Source: Persicaria tinctoria (lineage: Eukaryota; Streptophyta; Magnoliopsida; Caryophyllales; Polygonaceae). From it: a stretch of DNA of 64,000 nt. Position 1 is the stretch's first letter. Each line of letters begins with the position of its first letter. The translations under genes and the position numbers were made by a program. The stretch lies in assembly GCA_037127255.1 (NCBI GenBank), contig JBANSL010000010.1, positions 29,344,620 to 29,408,619 on the forward strand, in the 5' to 3' direction. Positions 47,204 to 58,798 of the stretch are shown here, piece after piece. Under the pieces are notes generated by a model that worked only from the letters and a program-made list of their open reading frames with translations, was not told the origin of the DNA and made no database searches.

Positions 47204-50200
47204 TCAGGCCCTGCTGGACCACCATCCAAGGGCATCCTTGTGGATGAATACGCGCAGTGCAGGATCAGCGAGGAGGTCATGCGTTGGCATTGTGTGGATT
47301 AGACACACGATCTTGTCGGCGGTCGATTTGACCTCCCGAAAGACATGGCCGAATTGTCCCCTGGCAAAATGTTGGAGTAGGAGCAGGGTGTCAGAAATCA
47401 ACATCTCGATCTCCCATGGGCAGCACCACATACCTCGCAAACAATTGATGATGGTCAGGTTGTCGCCTTCAATCATGATGCTGGAAAGCCAAAGATCCTT
47501 TGCCTTGGCGATGCCTCCTCTGATTGCCAGAGCCTCCGCAACTAATGCTGAGATGTGTCCACATTTGAAGCTGCCACACTCGATGACTACCCCACTGTGG
47601 TCCCTATTAATGAAACCTGCAGAAGCTTCACCTGAAGATAGTTTGGATCCATCGAAATTAATTTAGAAAGATCCCTCATCTGGTTTGCTCTATCTCAAAT
47701 TTCTTCTTCTCTGTGGTTGAGTTGTTCGAGTTTTCTAGTGGTGGCACGTGGCCTCCTCTTCAAAAGTCAATTTAGAGGCAGCCCGGTTCTGTATTTTTTG
47801 TTTAGTATAACTCTCCATAGTATGGATGGATGTTGTATTGAGGTTTTCAAATACTTGTCGATTCTTGCTTGTCCATAGGCTCCACCATGTCGTCGTAAGT
47901 TTTCCTTTTTGCTTGTGGTGGAGTTTAATAAAAATTTCACATACGATGTTTTTGATCGATTTGTTTCTAGTGTCAATTTCTCGAATCACTCTTTCAATGT
48001 TTGGGTCAATTTTGTGAATCAGTTATAGTGTATGGTGGCATTCGGTAAAGAGATGGATTGGGCTTTCATCCGTCCGATCACATAAAGCGCAAGATAGTGG
48101 AACATGGATGGCTTTATTTGCTAGTCTGGTTTTCATTGGGATTCCATCTAGTGCAAGTTTCCAAATGAAGTTTTTGAGTTTTGGGAACGTGTCTAGGGTC
48201 CATATTCATGTCGTGTCACTAGTTTCTTCTGTGTTTTGCTTTGTGATGTGTGCTAGGGCACTTGCCGTGCTGAACCAACCATTTTTACTTGGTTTCCAAT
48301 ATAGTCTGTCTTCTATTTCGTGTTCTGGTATGTAGATATTATCGATCTTGTTAACCACATCCATTGGGAGGATGTTCGATAATTAATCAATATTCCATTT
48401 CTTGTTGATTTCGATATATTTTTCCGCCTTGTCATTTTCGTTGATTGTGATGTTGGGATGTTGTCGACCTTGTAGTGGTTTTCCGTCTAGCCATGTGTCT
48501 TTCCAAAAATACCGTCTTTCCATTTCCTATTTTCCATATTAGTCATTTGCAGAATTCTTCTTTTAGTTCCATTAGTTTGGCCCATTGCCAAGATGAATTA
48601 CCTTTTCGCTGGTACTCAAAGAGGGGGGTTTCTTTCAAATATTTTTCTTTGATCACTTGGACCCACTGGTTATATGGCTCTGCTAAGATTTTCCAAAGCA
48701 ATTTCATTTGTAGTGCCTGGTTCATATCTTTTGTTTTATGTATTCCTGCGCCTCCCAATCGTTTCTGCTTGCACACCTTATCCCAACCAATAAGGGGGGA
48801 AAATGATTGATCTTTGTTCCAGAAGAAGCATCTGTTTATTTGGTCAAGTTCTTTATGGATTGTTGTGGGGAGCATAAAATTTTGCATAATATAATTTGGC
48901 TTAGTTGCTAGGTTTGATCTTATTAGGGTCGCCCTTCCTTCTTGTGAAAGGGAGTTGGCTTTCCATTTCGTGAGTTGTTGCCTGGTTTTGGTTACTGTTT
49001 CTTCAAATGTGGTTCTTTTGACTCGACCATTGATAATGGGACAACCGAGGTATTTATCATGCGCTATCTGGTTTTCGATATGGATCGTACTTTGGATCAA
49101 TTGCTTTGTACTGTTCGGGACTTTTTGGGTAGTTTGAAAGGCCGATTTGTGGAAATTGATCTTTTGTCCCGATATGGCACTGTAGTTGTCAATAATATTC
49201 TTCACCAGTCGGCACGAGTCTTGATTCGCCTTGGCCATATCGTCCGCAAAGGATAGGAAAGGAATTTTTATACCTGATCTAGATATTTTGAATCCGATGG
49301 ATTTTTCTGATTGGTTTGAAGCAGCTTGTAGTTTCCTAGCAAGAATTTCAGCTCCTATAATGAATAGATAGGGTGAGAGTGGGTCTCCTTGTCTGATCCC
49401 TCTCTCTGTTATGAATGGGTCCGTGGGGCTGTCATTAACGAAGACTGAGAAGGAGACGATCCGGACACATTGCTCTATCCATGTTCGGAATTTTTGGCAA
49501 AAGTTGAATTTTTCTAGAACTTTGAATAGGAACTCCCATTCTACTCTATCATATGCCTTCTCCATATCTAGTTTGACGGCAATTCATCCTTCTTTTCGGC
49601 GTCTACTTTTAAATGAGTAGAAGATTTCATGGGCTATTAATACATTGTCTTGGATAGCCCTGTCAGATACAAAGGCCCCTTGGAGGGGGTGAATAATTTT
49701 CTTTAAAATCGGTTCATCCTTTCTGCAATGATTTTGGCTATAGCTTTGTAAATCGTTGAGCAAAGGCTTATTGGTCTAAAGTGGTTTGTAGTGGTCGGGT
49801 TGTCACATTTTGGGATCAATGTGATAAAAGTGTGGTTGATTTGTTTTAGGATTCGGCCAGAGTGGAAGAATCCTTTGATTTCCTTTATGACTATTGACCT
49901 ACAATATCCCAGTATTCCTGGTAAAATTATGTTGTCATTCCATCAGGTCCAGGGGATTTATCCTTTCCAATTGAGAAGAACGCATTTTTTATTTCCTGGT
50001 TTGATATCTTTTCAGTTAGCTTCGAGTTGTCATCATCAGTGATTTCTGTGTTGATGAGCGAGAGGTAATCATTTAGGAGGTTATGGTTTATGGGTTGCAT
50101 CCTAAACCTTTTTTCGAAATCATTTCTTATTTCTCTTGTAATATTTTCTTCTCCTGTGGCTAGTGTGTCATCTATAGTTTGAATTTCCTTTATGAATTTT

Positions 50201-51334
50201 CTATTTCTCCTTCCTAATGCCATTCGGTGGAAATACCCTGAGTTTGTGTCAGTCAGTTTAAGATGTTTTGTTTTTGCTCGTTGGCTCCAATACATTTTGT
50301 GGTATGAAAATTTTTTCTCTCGTTTGTTTACAAGTCTGTTCTTCTTTTCGATATCATTTCCATTTTGGGATATTCCGTTTCTGTTTTGTAAATCGATGAG
50401 CGAATCATCGATTTCATTTAATTGACGGAATATATTTCTAGATGTTTTTTTTATTACATTCTTTAGCCAATCGCTTAAGTATTTGTGTTTTTTTCACCAG
50501 GTTGTACATATGTGATCCTGCAACATTTAATCTCCAAGCCTGTTGGACCACGTGTCGGTAATCTTTTCGTGTAGTCCACATTTTTTTCAAATTTAAATTG
50601 TTGGGCCTTGTATTGTTCTTGGTTATCTAATTCTGTTACAATAAGATAGTGATCCGATGATGTAAATGCATGATTTTTCGTTGTAATATTGGGGAACCAA
50701 GTGAGTATCTGCTCTTGTATTAAGGTTCTATCAAGTTTTTCCATGATGTTATTGTTAGTTGATATATTCTTCCTCCATGTAAAAGAGTTTCCAATCGTGG
50801 GCACTTCTTGTAATACGCATCTATCTTTGAATTCTGTTAAGATTCTATATCTATTCGGTTGTGGTTCCACCCCTCCTTCTTTTTCTGAGCTATTTTGGAT
50901 TTCATTCAGATCTCCCATGATTATAAATGGGTAGTGAACGCTTTGGACGTATCGCTGTAGTCTGGCCCAGAAGTTTGATTTTTCGTTTTCATGGGGGGTC
51001 CGTAGACGAAGACGATATTGATAATAATGTTTCTATGTTTGTTCTCGTATTTGATTACTATGAATCTTTGATCCCTATGGACCATTTTCAATGATTCGTT
51101 CCGAAGATTATGACTTTTCCATAGGACACATAAGCCTCCTGCCCTGCCCGTTGATGGTGCCCAAATCATATGGTCAAACCCAGTCTTTTTCCATTCTTTC
51201 TCATTTGGTTGTCTTTCAGTTTTTGTTTCAAGTAATGCAATTACTTGAATTTTCTCAATTTTCCAGAAGGAGTCTATTTCCATCCATAGGTTTTTACGGC
51301 CTATGCCGTATATATTCCATGAGCATAATCTCAT
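47204..51334 (-). pseudogene. LINE ORF2: endonuclease-RT-zf-RNase H, broken frames
   Basis: The endonuclease starts MRLCSWNIYGIGRKN (51334), with IALLETKTE, RAGGLCVLWK, MGDLNEIQ (50918) and SSDHYLI. The RT region has DKSPGPDGMT (49930), then MEKAYDRVEWEFL, GIRQGDPLSPYLF and FLSFADDM (49250), so the FADD core is intact. A zf-RVT-like segment (WKLALDGIP, CALCDRTDESPIHLF, about 48040-48170) follows. RNase H shows FDGSKLSSG (about 47655), AEALAIRGG and IEGDN (47470). Frame changes and stops separate these pieces, so ORF2 is dead. Confidence 0.92.
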
Positions 51335-52289
51335 TTTAAACTCTTTGGTTTGGAGTTTTCTGTTCTATTTCCTTTTCTTTGGTTTGGAGAGGGTTCGTGT
51401 TTCTTTATACCTAGTTGTAAGATATAATGGGATGCACTAACCCCGTTTTCTTGCAGTTGTTTTTGATAGATTATCTTTTCTTTTATCTTGTACACGTCCA
51501 ATTGGGTTGTATTCAATAATTGGGAGTAGCGGTAGATAACAGCACATTCTTTTCCAGGCATCAGAGGGTTAGTTTTGTTCCAATTTCTGTTACTAGAGAT
51601 TTGTTCAAACCAAGTAGAAAGTTCCGCAATCCAAACAAATTAAAGAAGGGGTCTATTGTTTTCTTTATGTCTTGTCAAGCTAGAGCTCATACATGACATT
51701 AATTCTCTTTGTACGCATAAATATATCAGATTCATAGCATCGATCGCAGGTGCATACGGGTTATTCCAGAGGTTATATTGTGGTTGTTTTCCTGTTCTTT
51801 TCCTCTTTCTACTTTGTTTAGTAGGGGTATCCCAAATCCCATACGGGAGAGGTGCTAGGTCCTTTCTTTTTACCTTTTTCATCGATGGTGGGTAACATTC
51901 ATAAGAGGAACAAAGCCTCAAGAAGCCATATTCTAGACCATAGATTTTGTTTTGTTTATTTCTTGGTTCAACCCTCTCTAGAGTTTCAATCTGAATTTCC
52001 AGATCGTCGTTACATAGTTGTAGGCAAAGAAGCATGAAGGAGATAAAGATGGCTTTCTTAGTGCTTAAATCAACTCCTAGGTACGGGAGGTTATGATCAC
52101 TTTCGATTCTATTTCAATCATGGCATATTGAGATACCGGCAACGTTCGGCTCAAAATTCTCATTCGAGTAGAGACAAATCTGTCACATTTTAGAAGTCTG
52201 GGAACGAAAGGATGGGATACTTCTTCTATTCTATTTACCTTTCTTTTCTGGTCAATTATACTTTCAACTCCATGAACCAAAAATAATTT
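51331..52289 (-). pseudogene. Probable degenerate LINE ORF1 / 5' region
   Basis: Frames 52035-51640 (131 codons) and 51561-51331 lie where ORF1 is expected. The first has LCSSYECYP... and PLPYGIWDTP, faintly like the zinc-knuckle plus YGxW part of plant LINE ORF1, but no intact CX2CX4HX4C. The ORF1 N-terminal domain is not seen, so the element may be 5'-truncated or heavily decayed. Confidence 0.4.
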
Positions 52290-52305
52290 GTTCGTATTAT
52301 TTTTG

Positions 52306-52403
52306 GTTGTTAGTTTGTATTATTTTTGGTATACTATATACTCCGTATTATTGAAAATGAGACCCAATTATACTTTCAGTTGTTAGTTTGTATTATTTTT
52401 GGT
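52306..52403. repeat. 25-bp direct repeat with inverted filler in MULE end
   Basis: gttgttagtttgtattattt... (25 bp) occurs at 52306-52330 and 52379-52403. The 48 bp between contains, at 52328-52364, the near-perfect reverse complement of 52508-52544, which lies outside the element. Confidence 0.85.
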
Positions 52404-52421
52404 CATTTTTCCTTTTAATAA

Positions 52422-52859
52422 TAATTTTATTTATTGTGTAAGGCGAATTCAGCTCATCCAAATTTTCATTTTTGATCATGTACTCTCTCAATTTATGAGA
52501 GTTACTAGGTCTCATTTTCAATAATATGGAGTATATAGTATACCTTGATATCGTAATTAAAATTTGTAGTGAAAAGTTGGGTTGAACGCTTTGTAGTTGG
52601 AGATCTTCTAGCCCTAGGTGTTTTGGGGGCAGAGTGTGAGTCCGTATGAGACAATGGTCGTGTGGTTTCTGATAGCTGCTTTCGGCGGATGCATATCTAT
52701 GCATTTGAAGCACACCCACCACCTCCATGGTATTTCGGATTTATTTCTTACTAAGTATATACTATATATTGACATATTACGTAGAGTCAGTAGTGCTCTC
52801 ATCCGGTTGGATAAAAAACTCTCTAGGGCTACAAAGGTGTTCGACGAAAGTCTCCGACG
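52422..52859. other. Intergenic stretch between MULE and second LINE
   Basis: AT-rich at first, with an aggtctcattttcaataata arm at 52508-52544 matching the filler in the MULE end. No gene seen; the 5' boundary of the next LINE is not defined. Confidence 0.4.
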
Positions 52860-53004
52860 ATCGAAGCCGCCTTTTTCCTCTTCGGTGTAGGGCCGTGGGA
52901 GCTAGAGAGTCTCGCCGATTAGTGCGAGGTTCGCTTTAGTTGGGCTAGGGTTGCGGCTGGAGGATGACAGGTTTTCGAAGGCGGAGAATTAGGGTTAAGG
53001 GTTG

Positions 53005-54371
53005 ATGGAGGGCGGGGAGAATATACATCTTATGAGGGAAGAGAGGGAAGTGGAGGATATCGGGGCGGTGATTACATCGGCGGGGGGACTGAAGAGTCCG
53101 ATTCTCATAGGATAGTTGAAAACCAAACGCCCGTTCAACTCTTATGCGCTGAATACAGAAATGAATGGGGCCTGGAGGGTACGGAAAGGGTATCACTTTA
53201 GGGAATTGGCAACGAATTTCTTCTCATTCCAGTTTAGCGATCAAGCGGAGAAAGATCGGATCTTTAAAGGCGGACCATGGGCGTTCGATCGTGCACTGCT
53301 GGTGCTACGCAAGCCCGGTAAGGAGTAGCCGTCGAAGATGAGGTTTGATGAGACCCCGTTCTGGATTCGACTATATGATCTTCCGTTCAGGGCAATAAAA
53401 AAAGAAGTGGCGGTGCAACTTGGGGCTCGAGTCGGCAAAGTTTTGGAAGTGGATGAGGGGACAGTCGAGGTTTGCGGTAAGTTTGTTCAGCTTAGGGTTA
53501 TGCTGGATATCACAAAGCCATTGAGGATAGGAGTTATGGCTACGTTGGAAGGGAAGAATATGTGGTTTGCGCTGAAATACGAACGTTTACCGAACTTCTG
53601 TTATGTTTGTGGTCGTGTTGGGCATGTTGAAACTGATTGCGATCAGGAGGATGCTAAACAGTATCACAATGAATATGGGGATTGGCTACGTGCACCTCCA
53701 ATGAAAGATGTGCCAAAAGGAAGGGGAGGAAGATATGAGCAGACAGAAAAGGGAGTAGGAACGGGTGGTGGGGGAGAAAAAGAGGGAGTTGCGGCGGTTG
53801 CAGTAGGTAATAGCGGATTCGGGGTAAGAAGGTCGCTCATAGAGGAACTTGGGGAGGAGGATGGGAATGACAAGGAGTTGAGGACTGGCAAAGAGAACGA
53901 GGAATCTCAAGTGCTGGTTGTGGAACAATTCAAAGCAGTAGGGTTGGAAGATGATGAGAGAGGCGACGAGAGCATAAAACAAGGCGAGATAGGAGGGGAT
54001 GGGAATGAGGGAGAGAAGGAGGAGGCGAGTCCGAGGGGGGGGGGGGTAAGGAAGGATCGACAGGGAGGGCTCCGAGACTGATAGGAGGAGGCGGTACTAG
54101 GAAGGGAGCTGGGGCGAGGAAAAAGCAGTGGAAGAGAGCAGCGAGGGAGGGAGTGGGTTCAAATAAGAATAAAGAGAGCAGTAACGAGTTATTTATGAGG
54201 GAGGGTGATCAACAGACGTCTAAGAAGAGAAAGGAAGGTGAGGGTGAGGGTGAGGATGAGATGATCATTGATAGCATGGGGGACGGGAAGAAACGTAAAA
54301 TGATTCTGGTTGAGAACCCAGTTTTGATATCGGCAGGGGAGACGGGGAGTCTCTTCTTCCAGACGCCATGA
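53005..54371 (+). pseudogene. LINE ORF1 (DUF4283-type plus zinc knuckle), two stops and a frameshift
   Basis: A frame starting MEGGENIHLM (53005) continues through an amber stop (about 53113) into LKTKRPFNSYALNTEMNGAW, FQFSDQAEKDRIFKGGPWAF and LLVLRKPGKE, then a second amber stop (53326) and MRFDETPFWIRLYDLPF. A knuckle FCYVCGRVGHVETDC (CX2CX4HX4C, about 53600-53640) and YGDWLRAPP follow. These are the DUF4283 and zf-CCHC_4 signatures of plant LINE ORF1, an RNA-binding protein. After an acidic Gly/Glu tail the frame ends at 54081, just past a poly-G run (54038-54046), and the expected C-terminus continues in another frame to 54371. Confidence 0.88.
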
Positions 54372-54539
54372 ATATACTAAGTTATAACTGCTTGGGATTG
54401 GGGGGAGGCCAGACAGTTAATTTGCTCACCGAACTGGTGAGAAGGGAGGCCCCAAAGATGGTTTTCTTCATGGAAACCAAAAGTTCGGTTCAAAGGATGA
54501 AATTCATTCGGAGGAAGTTGGGTATGAGGGGCTGTTTTG

Positions 54540-56590
54540 TGTTGTGAGGAGGAAATCGAGTATGAAATATAATGAAATAACTCAAACCAGATTTGTGCCC
54601 CAGCAAATAAATACAAGACTCCTCCAATGCAGTAAGAGAAAGTCAGGATCGAATCCACGAGGAAGCGCGTCAGCGGTTCTCAGGTAGCTGTAAATCTCAA
54701 AAGCAGCAGAAAGACAGAAACACAGAAACAAGGAAAGAAACAGAAATAAAACAGAAAATAACAAACAAAAGCAATGAACTAAACAAAGACAGAAAAGACA
54801 AAGCAAGACAGAAAGTAAAACCAAGCAACAAGCGTACTCGATCTCGACCAAGCCTACTCGAGATCGACTAGGGACAGCAAAGACAGAAACTTGAAAACCG
54901 ACGACAGAAAGCAGAAACTCTACTCGACACAGACAAGTTCCTACTCGAGATCGACTAGGCTGTACTCGATCTCGACAAGTTTCTCCTCTATCTCGACCAA
55001 AAGACAGAAAGTGTAAATTGCAAATTCGAACGCAGAACTCAGAACTTCGACAGAAATAAACTCAATATGCTAAAAGACTTCCAAGACCAGGGTATCAACA
55101 CCACAACGATAACCATGCAAAGTAACACATAAAGGCATAAAAGATCATGCTTTCCATCAAATAACTTTCGTTATTAACAAATAGGCAAATAGAGGCTTTC
55201 GCATAAACCCTAATTGTTACTAACCCTTTTCACATAATTAATCCAAGTTGCATTAAGATCACTTTCGCTTCAATAACACAAACAAGGATCACCTTCAACT
55301 CTCGCAAAAGAATCATGCTCATAGGGATAGAAGACGAATTGCATAAAAAGATCTGACCTTTACCGTCTCACCTCACATGGCCACCGTCGGGCTCACCCCA
55401 GCCCCAGAAGTGGGTGGACTACTCACGCCTCATCGCAATCGCAGACATTGATTGATGAAAAGAACTAAATTGCATAAAATAAACTCAAACTTACAATCTC
55501 TTCTCCTTCTCTCTTTATGTAACTAACTAATTGTCTCTGAAATTGAATGAATAAAACTGAGCCCCTAGGGCTTTATTTATAGTGATCAAACCCCGCTAAT
55601 CAAGGAAATAATCATCTATCTATATCTACTTAAAGCTTAAAGATAAATAAATTGCTAAATGGAAATAAATCTTTAAAGGAAAAGATAAATCTATACTAGG
55701 TAAGTCTTTATGTGTTGATAGATCTTGTCTTCCATGGATAGAATTGATCAACTTTGGATAGAATTCTCGGCCATTCTCGGATTTCTTCGTGCCCAAGGAT
55801 TCCCAAGTCTACTCGGACTGCTCAAGTCGACTCGTCTGCGGAAACTGGGCTACTCGATATCGACAAAGGCTAGTCGATATCAACTAGGACTCATCGTCGA
55901 CTGGACTTCTCGGGTGGCTCTGCTCGACGTGGCTCGGATCTGGGTTCCTGGCGCTCGTCGATCTCGACTAAGGTCTCCTCGAGATCGACTAGAGTGTGGT
56001 CGAAGACGGCTCTCTGGTGGTGTCGAGGATTCCTCCTCGGCATGGACTCGGACAAGGACTTGGTGGCTCGTCGATCTCGACTAGGTCTTGTCGAGATCGA
56101 GTAGGATTATGCTCGGCGTCTTCATCCTCGGCTTCTCGACTCGGCATGGCTTACTCGACTCCGGGTGTGGCACTGGGCTTCGTCAATCTCGACCAGGTCT
56201 TGTCGAGATCGAGTTGGGTTCCGGAGCTTGGTTGGTCTGGCTCTCGATGTTGCTCATGGTCGACAAGGCTGTGCTCGGACATACTCGTCGAGATCGAGTA
56301 AGGGTTACTCGAGATCGAGTAGCTTGGGTTCTTAGCACGATTCGACTGGTTCCGCTGCTACTTTGACCTTGGACTTCTGTAGTGGATTTCCGAGCTTTTC
56401 CGACCTTCCCTAGAATTGCTGTAAAACGCCTCGAATTCTGCGATTTAAACAGAAACTGGTGTAGATTCCATAATTTGGCAAATAACCATAAACCACATAG
56501 ATTCTGTACTATCTTAGCCCAAATGCATGAAATGTATGCAGAAATCGACATAAAAGTAAATGTAAAACATGGCAAGTTAGGCTTACAACA
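54540..56590 (-). repeat. 3' LTR of Athila/Tat-like element (2051 bp)
   Basis: It runs TGTTGTGAGG...CTTACAACA; the right 1031 bp match 62690-63721. To its right the - strand has cttgaggacaagcaagctta...tatggggtgtt, a polypurine region typical of Athila/Tat elements. It contains many TCGA(G/T)ATCGA motifs (54838-55005 and 55843-56325). Confidence 0.88.
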
Positions 56591-58306
56591 AACACCCCAT
56601 ACTTAAGCTTGCTTGTCCTCAAGCAATACTTTTAATTGTCATTCAGGGGAAGAAATCAAACTCTCAACATATCAGATTCATTCTTATATGTCCCTGCAGT
56701 CAATTACCATCCTCGAAAAGGTACTTGTGCCACAAATTCATGCATGTGCAAATATATAAAAGCAACATTTACTCACAAAAGGAGGGTTATGCAAAACATT
56801 CATTCGTGACAAAGCATTGATAATCAAGAAGACTTTAATTTAAGCTCAAATAAGGAGTAGATTGGTAAAAGGCTAAAGGTGGGCAATTTTTGGCAATGTG
56901 GTGCTTTTGATCCGGGGAAATAGATTATTTTCAAACTTTCTTAACCACATCCCTTCTTCATAACGTTCATCACCTTTCATAATGCTTTTGATCAATCATA
57001 ATGCTTTTACCTCTCTAACCTCAGCACTGCCTTCTCGCGAGTCGCAAACATGGGTGTCATGAATGGCCCCGGATACTTAGTGCATCGGACTCCTCACAAT
57101 GTGTCCCATCTCTCCAAACTATTATCTCAGAGAGCAGGGTCAATCTACCTTTATCTCCTGAGGTGATTGGATTTTCTTTCACTCATTAAATTTTTCCATA
57201 TATTTCAAACAATTTCCTTCCAAACTCCAATAATGATAATAATCACAAACACCATATGACATCTTCATAATGTAACATCATTCTCAACATAATCCCCGGA
57301 TGGAAATAAGGTAAAGAATGGGCACTATTTAAATCATGTGGAGCAATATATGAAATAAGGCATATTATGGCTTTTGTGATGCATAAGCATAGGTAAGGCT
57401 AGGATTATAAACAATATGAGCATTATATGGAAATATAAAGTCCTCCATCATTTTATCATGCAACATGTCAAAAGCAACTTCAAATTTTACCTCCTTTCAT
57501 GGTTTTCAAGAAAATATGCACTTCATTGTGACTTCCCTTTACTAGGCAATTTCATGCTATATCTCTAATGAATCCAATTTTGCATCGTCGAGTTCAATTA
57601 AAGCTTCCATGACATTATTCAAAATTTTCAATGGGGGTTATTTTTCTCAAATTTTGGAAAACATGCATGTAAGCACATAAATCAATAATGCATTCCAAAA
57701 TAGCCATGTAGCAATTCAAAGAAATAAATTTTAAATATGCACAAATAAATCAAATATGATCAAATATGCATGATGTAAGCCCTTCCCCCACCCCATACTT
57801 AAAATTTACAGTGTCTTCACTGTATAAAAACAAGTAAAAACAAGAGTAAAGGAAGGAACTCACAGGACAAAACATCGAGGAAGACAAAACTGGGTATGTC
57901 GAGTAGGTGGGCTTGTCGATATCGAGTACCCTACTCGATATCGAGTAGCTTTGTCTGCGTCTGGTGGTTTTCTGAAGTCGAGGAGAATCTGGCTTAGTCG
58001 ATGTCGAGTACGTCTACTCGAGATCGAGTACTTCTGGGCTTCTCCTCCTTGTCGTCATCGACTTGGCCTTCGTCGATTCTGACTGGTTTTCAGGGACTCC
58101 TTCTTTCCACCTTTTGCGATCCTTATATGCTTGCCGACCTAAAAGTGTTAGATTGCACAAAATGAACAAGACTATCCACATGAAGTATTCTAAAAGACAT
58201 AAAACCAAAAACAAAACCCAAAAACAAAAAAGTTCAAAAAGTCCCAAAAAAAGTCTATGTACAAGCTCTAGATTTTATAGTCGCTAGGCCGACTTTCCAT
58301 TTAAGC
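56591..58306 (-). other. 3' non-coding interior of Athila/Tat-like element
   Basis: No frame longer than 80 codons. No envelope-like protein is recognisable here. TCGA-type motifs reappear at 57898-58075. Confidence 0.7.
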
Positions 58307-58798
58307 TCAGGGTGGCATTTGTAGGGCCCATGTAGCTTGGGCCTCAAATAAGACTCCATTCTTGTCCCTCAGCTGCAATCCTCCAGAATGGATCTTGTTC
58401 ACCACGAAAGGTCCCATCCGCTTCTTGTTGAATTTGTTGGGAAACCAATGATCCTTTGATTTAGAGACATAGAGCCTGTCTCCAACTTCATACTCCTTAG
58501 GCTCATCATTGGAAATCCTGCACAATCGCACATACCAAGGCAAACCTCTCCCATGTATAGATAAATCTTTAATGGAAATAGGAGAAGAAAGATCCACACC
58601 GTGGCTTACCTTCGCAGAGACGGAATCGGAAACCACGGTGTTTGGTCGATCTCGACTAGGGCTAGTCGATCTCGACGAGTCTGCAGGTTCTAGTGGTGGT
58701 CTGCTCGAGGATGCGGAAGTCAACGAAGGACAGGTCTTGTCGATATCGAGTAGGCTACTCGATATCGAGTAGGGCTCCGCTCCTGGTGGCTCCATCAT
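58307..58798 (-). pseudogene. Integrase C-terminal-like tail (chimeric ORF end)
   Basis: The frame ends with EYEVGDRLYVSKSKDHWFPN, then NKKRMGPFVVNKIHSGGLQL and RDKNGVLFE, the pattern of the segment after the Gypsy integrase core (GDxVxLxxS...KxxGPFxVxxV...GxxxL). It is in the same frame as the protease and linker upstream (59851-58799). Only two in-frame stops, near 59363 and 58897, interrupt this frame. So the deletion of RT to integrase core left one fused frame. Confidence 0.75.

Larger units (their letters stand above)
47174..52289 (-). mobile_element. L1-type LINE with C-terminal RNase H
   Basis: TSD gttcgtatt at 47165-47173 and 52290-52298. The - strand 3' end has a short A tail (T run on + strand, 47172-47179). 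Coding order on the - strand is endonuclease, reverse transcriptase, zinc-finger (zf-RVT-like), RNase H, as in plant L1/RTE-like LINEs. It is inserted in the right TIR of the outer MULE, whose sequence resumes at 52290. Confidence 0.9.
44029..52412. mobile_element. Outer MULE-like element with 9-bp TSD, multiply interrupted
   Basis: ttttaataa at 44020-44028 and 52413-52421 flanks termini GGAAAAATGACTAAAAATAA (left) and, reverse complemented, GGAAAAATGACCAAAAATAA (right). The TIRs extend inwards for more than 150 bp: 46077-46240 matches the reverse complement of 47030-47173 plus 52290-52403. After removing MULE 44048-46067, LINE 47174-52289 and a short right-end duplication, the element is about 1.2 kb and has no transposase. 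Confidence 0.85.

Noticed and set aside
52077..52280. Possible plastid-derived insert (frame VRLKILIRVETNLSHFRS on + strand)
   Set aside because: I could not match it to any organelle gene with confidence; it lies within LINE boundaries defined by a TSD.
55843..56325. Palindromic TCGA motifs read as a CRISPR-like array
   Set aside because: Spacing and sequence are irregular, the motif occurs in coding parts and both LTRs, and the genome is a plant.
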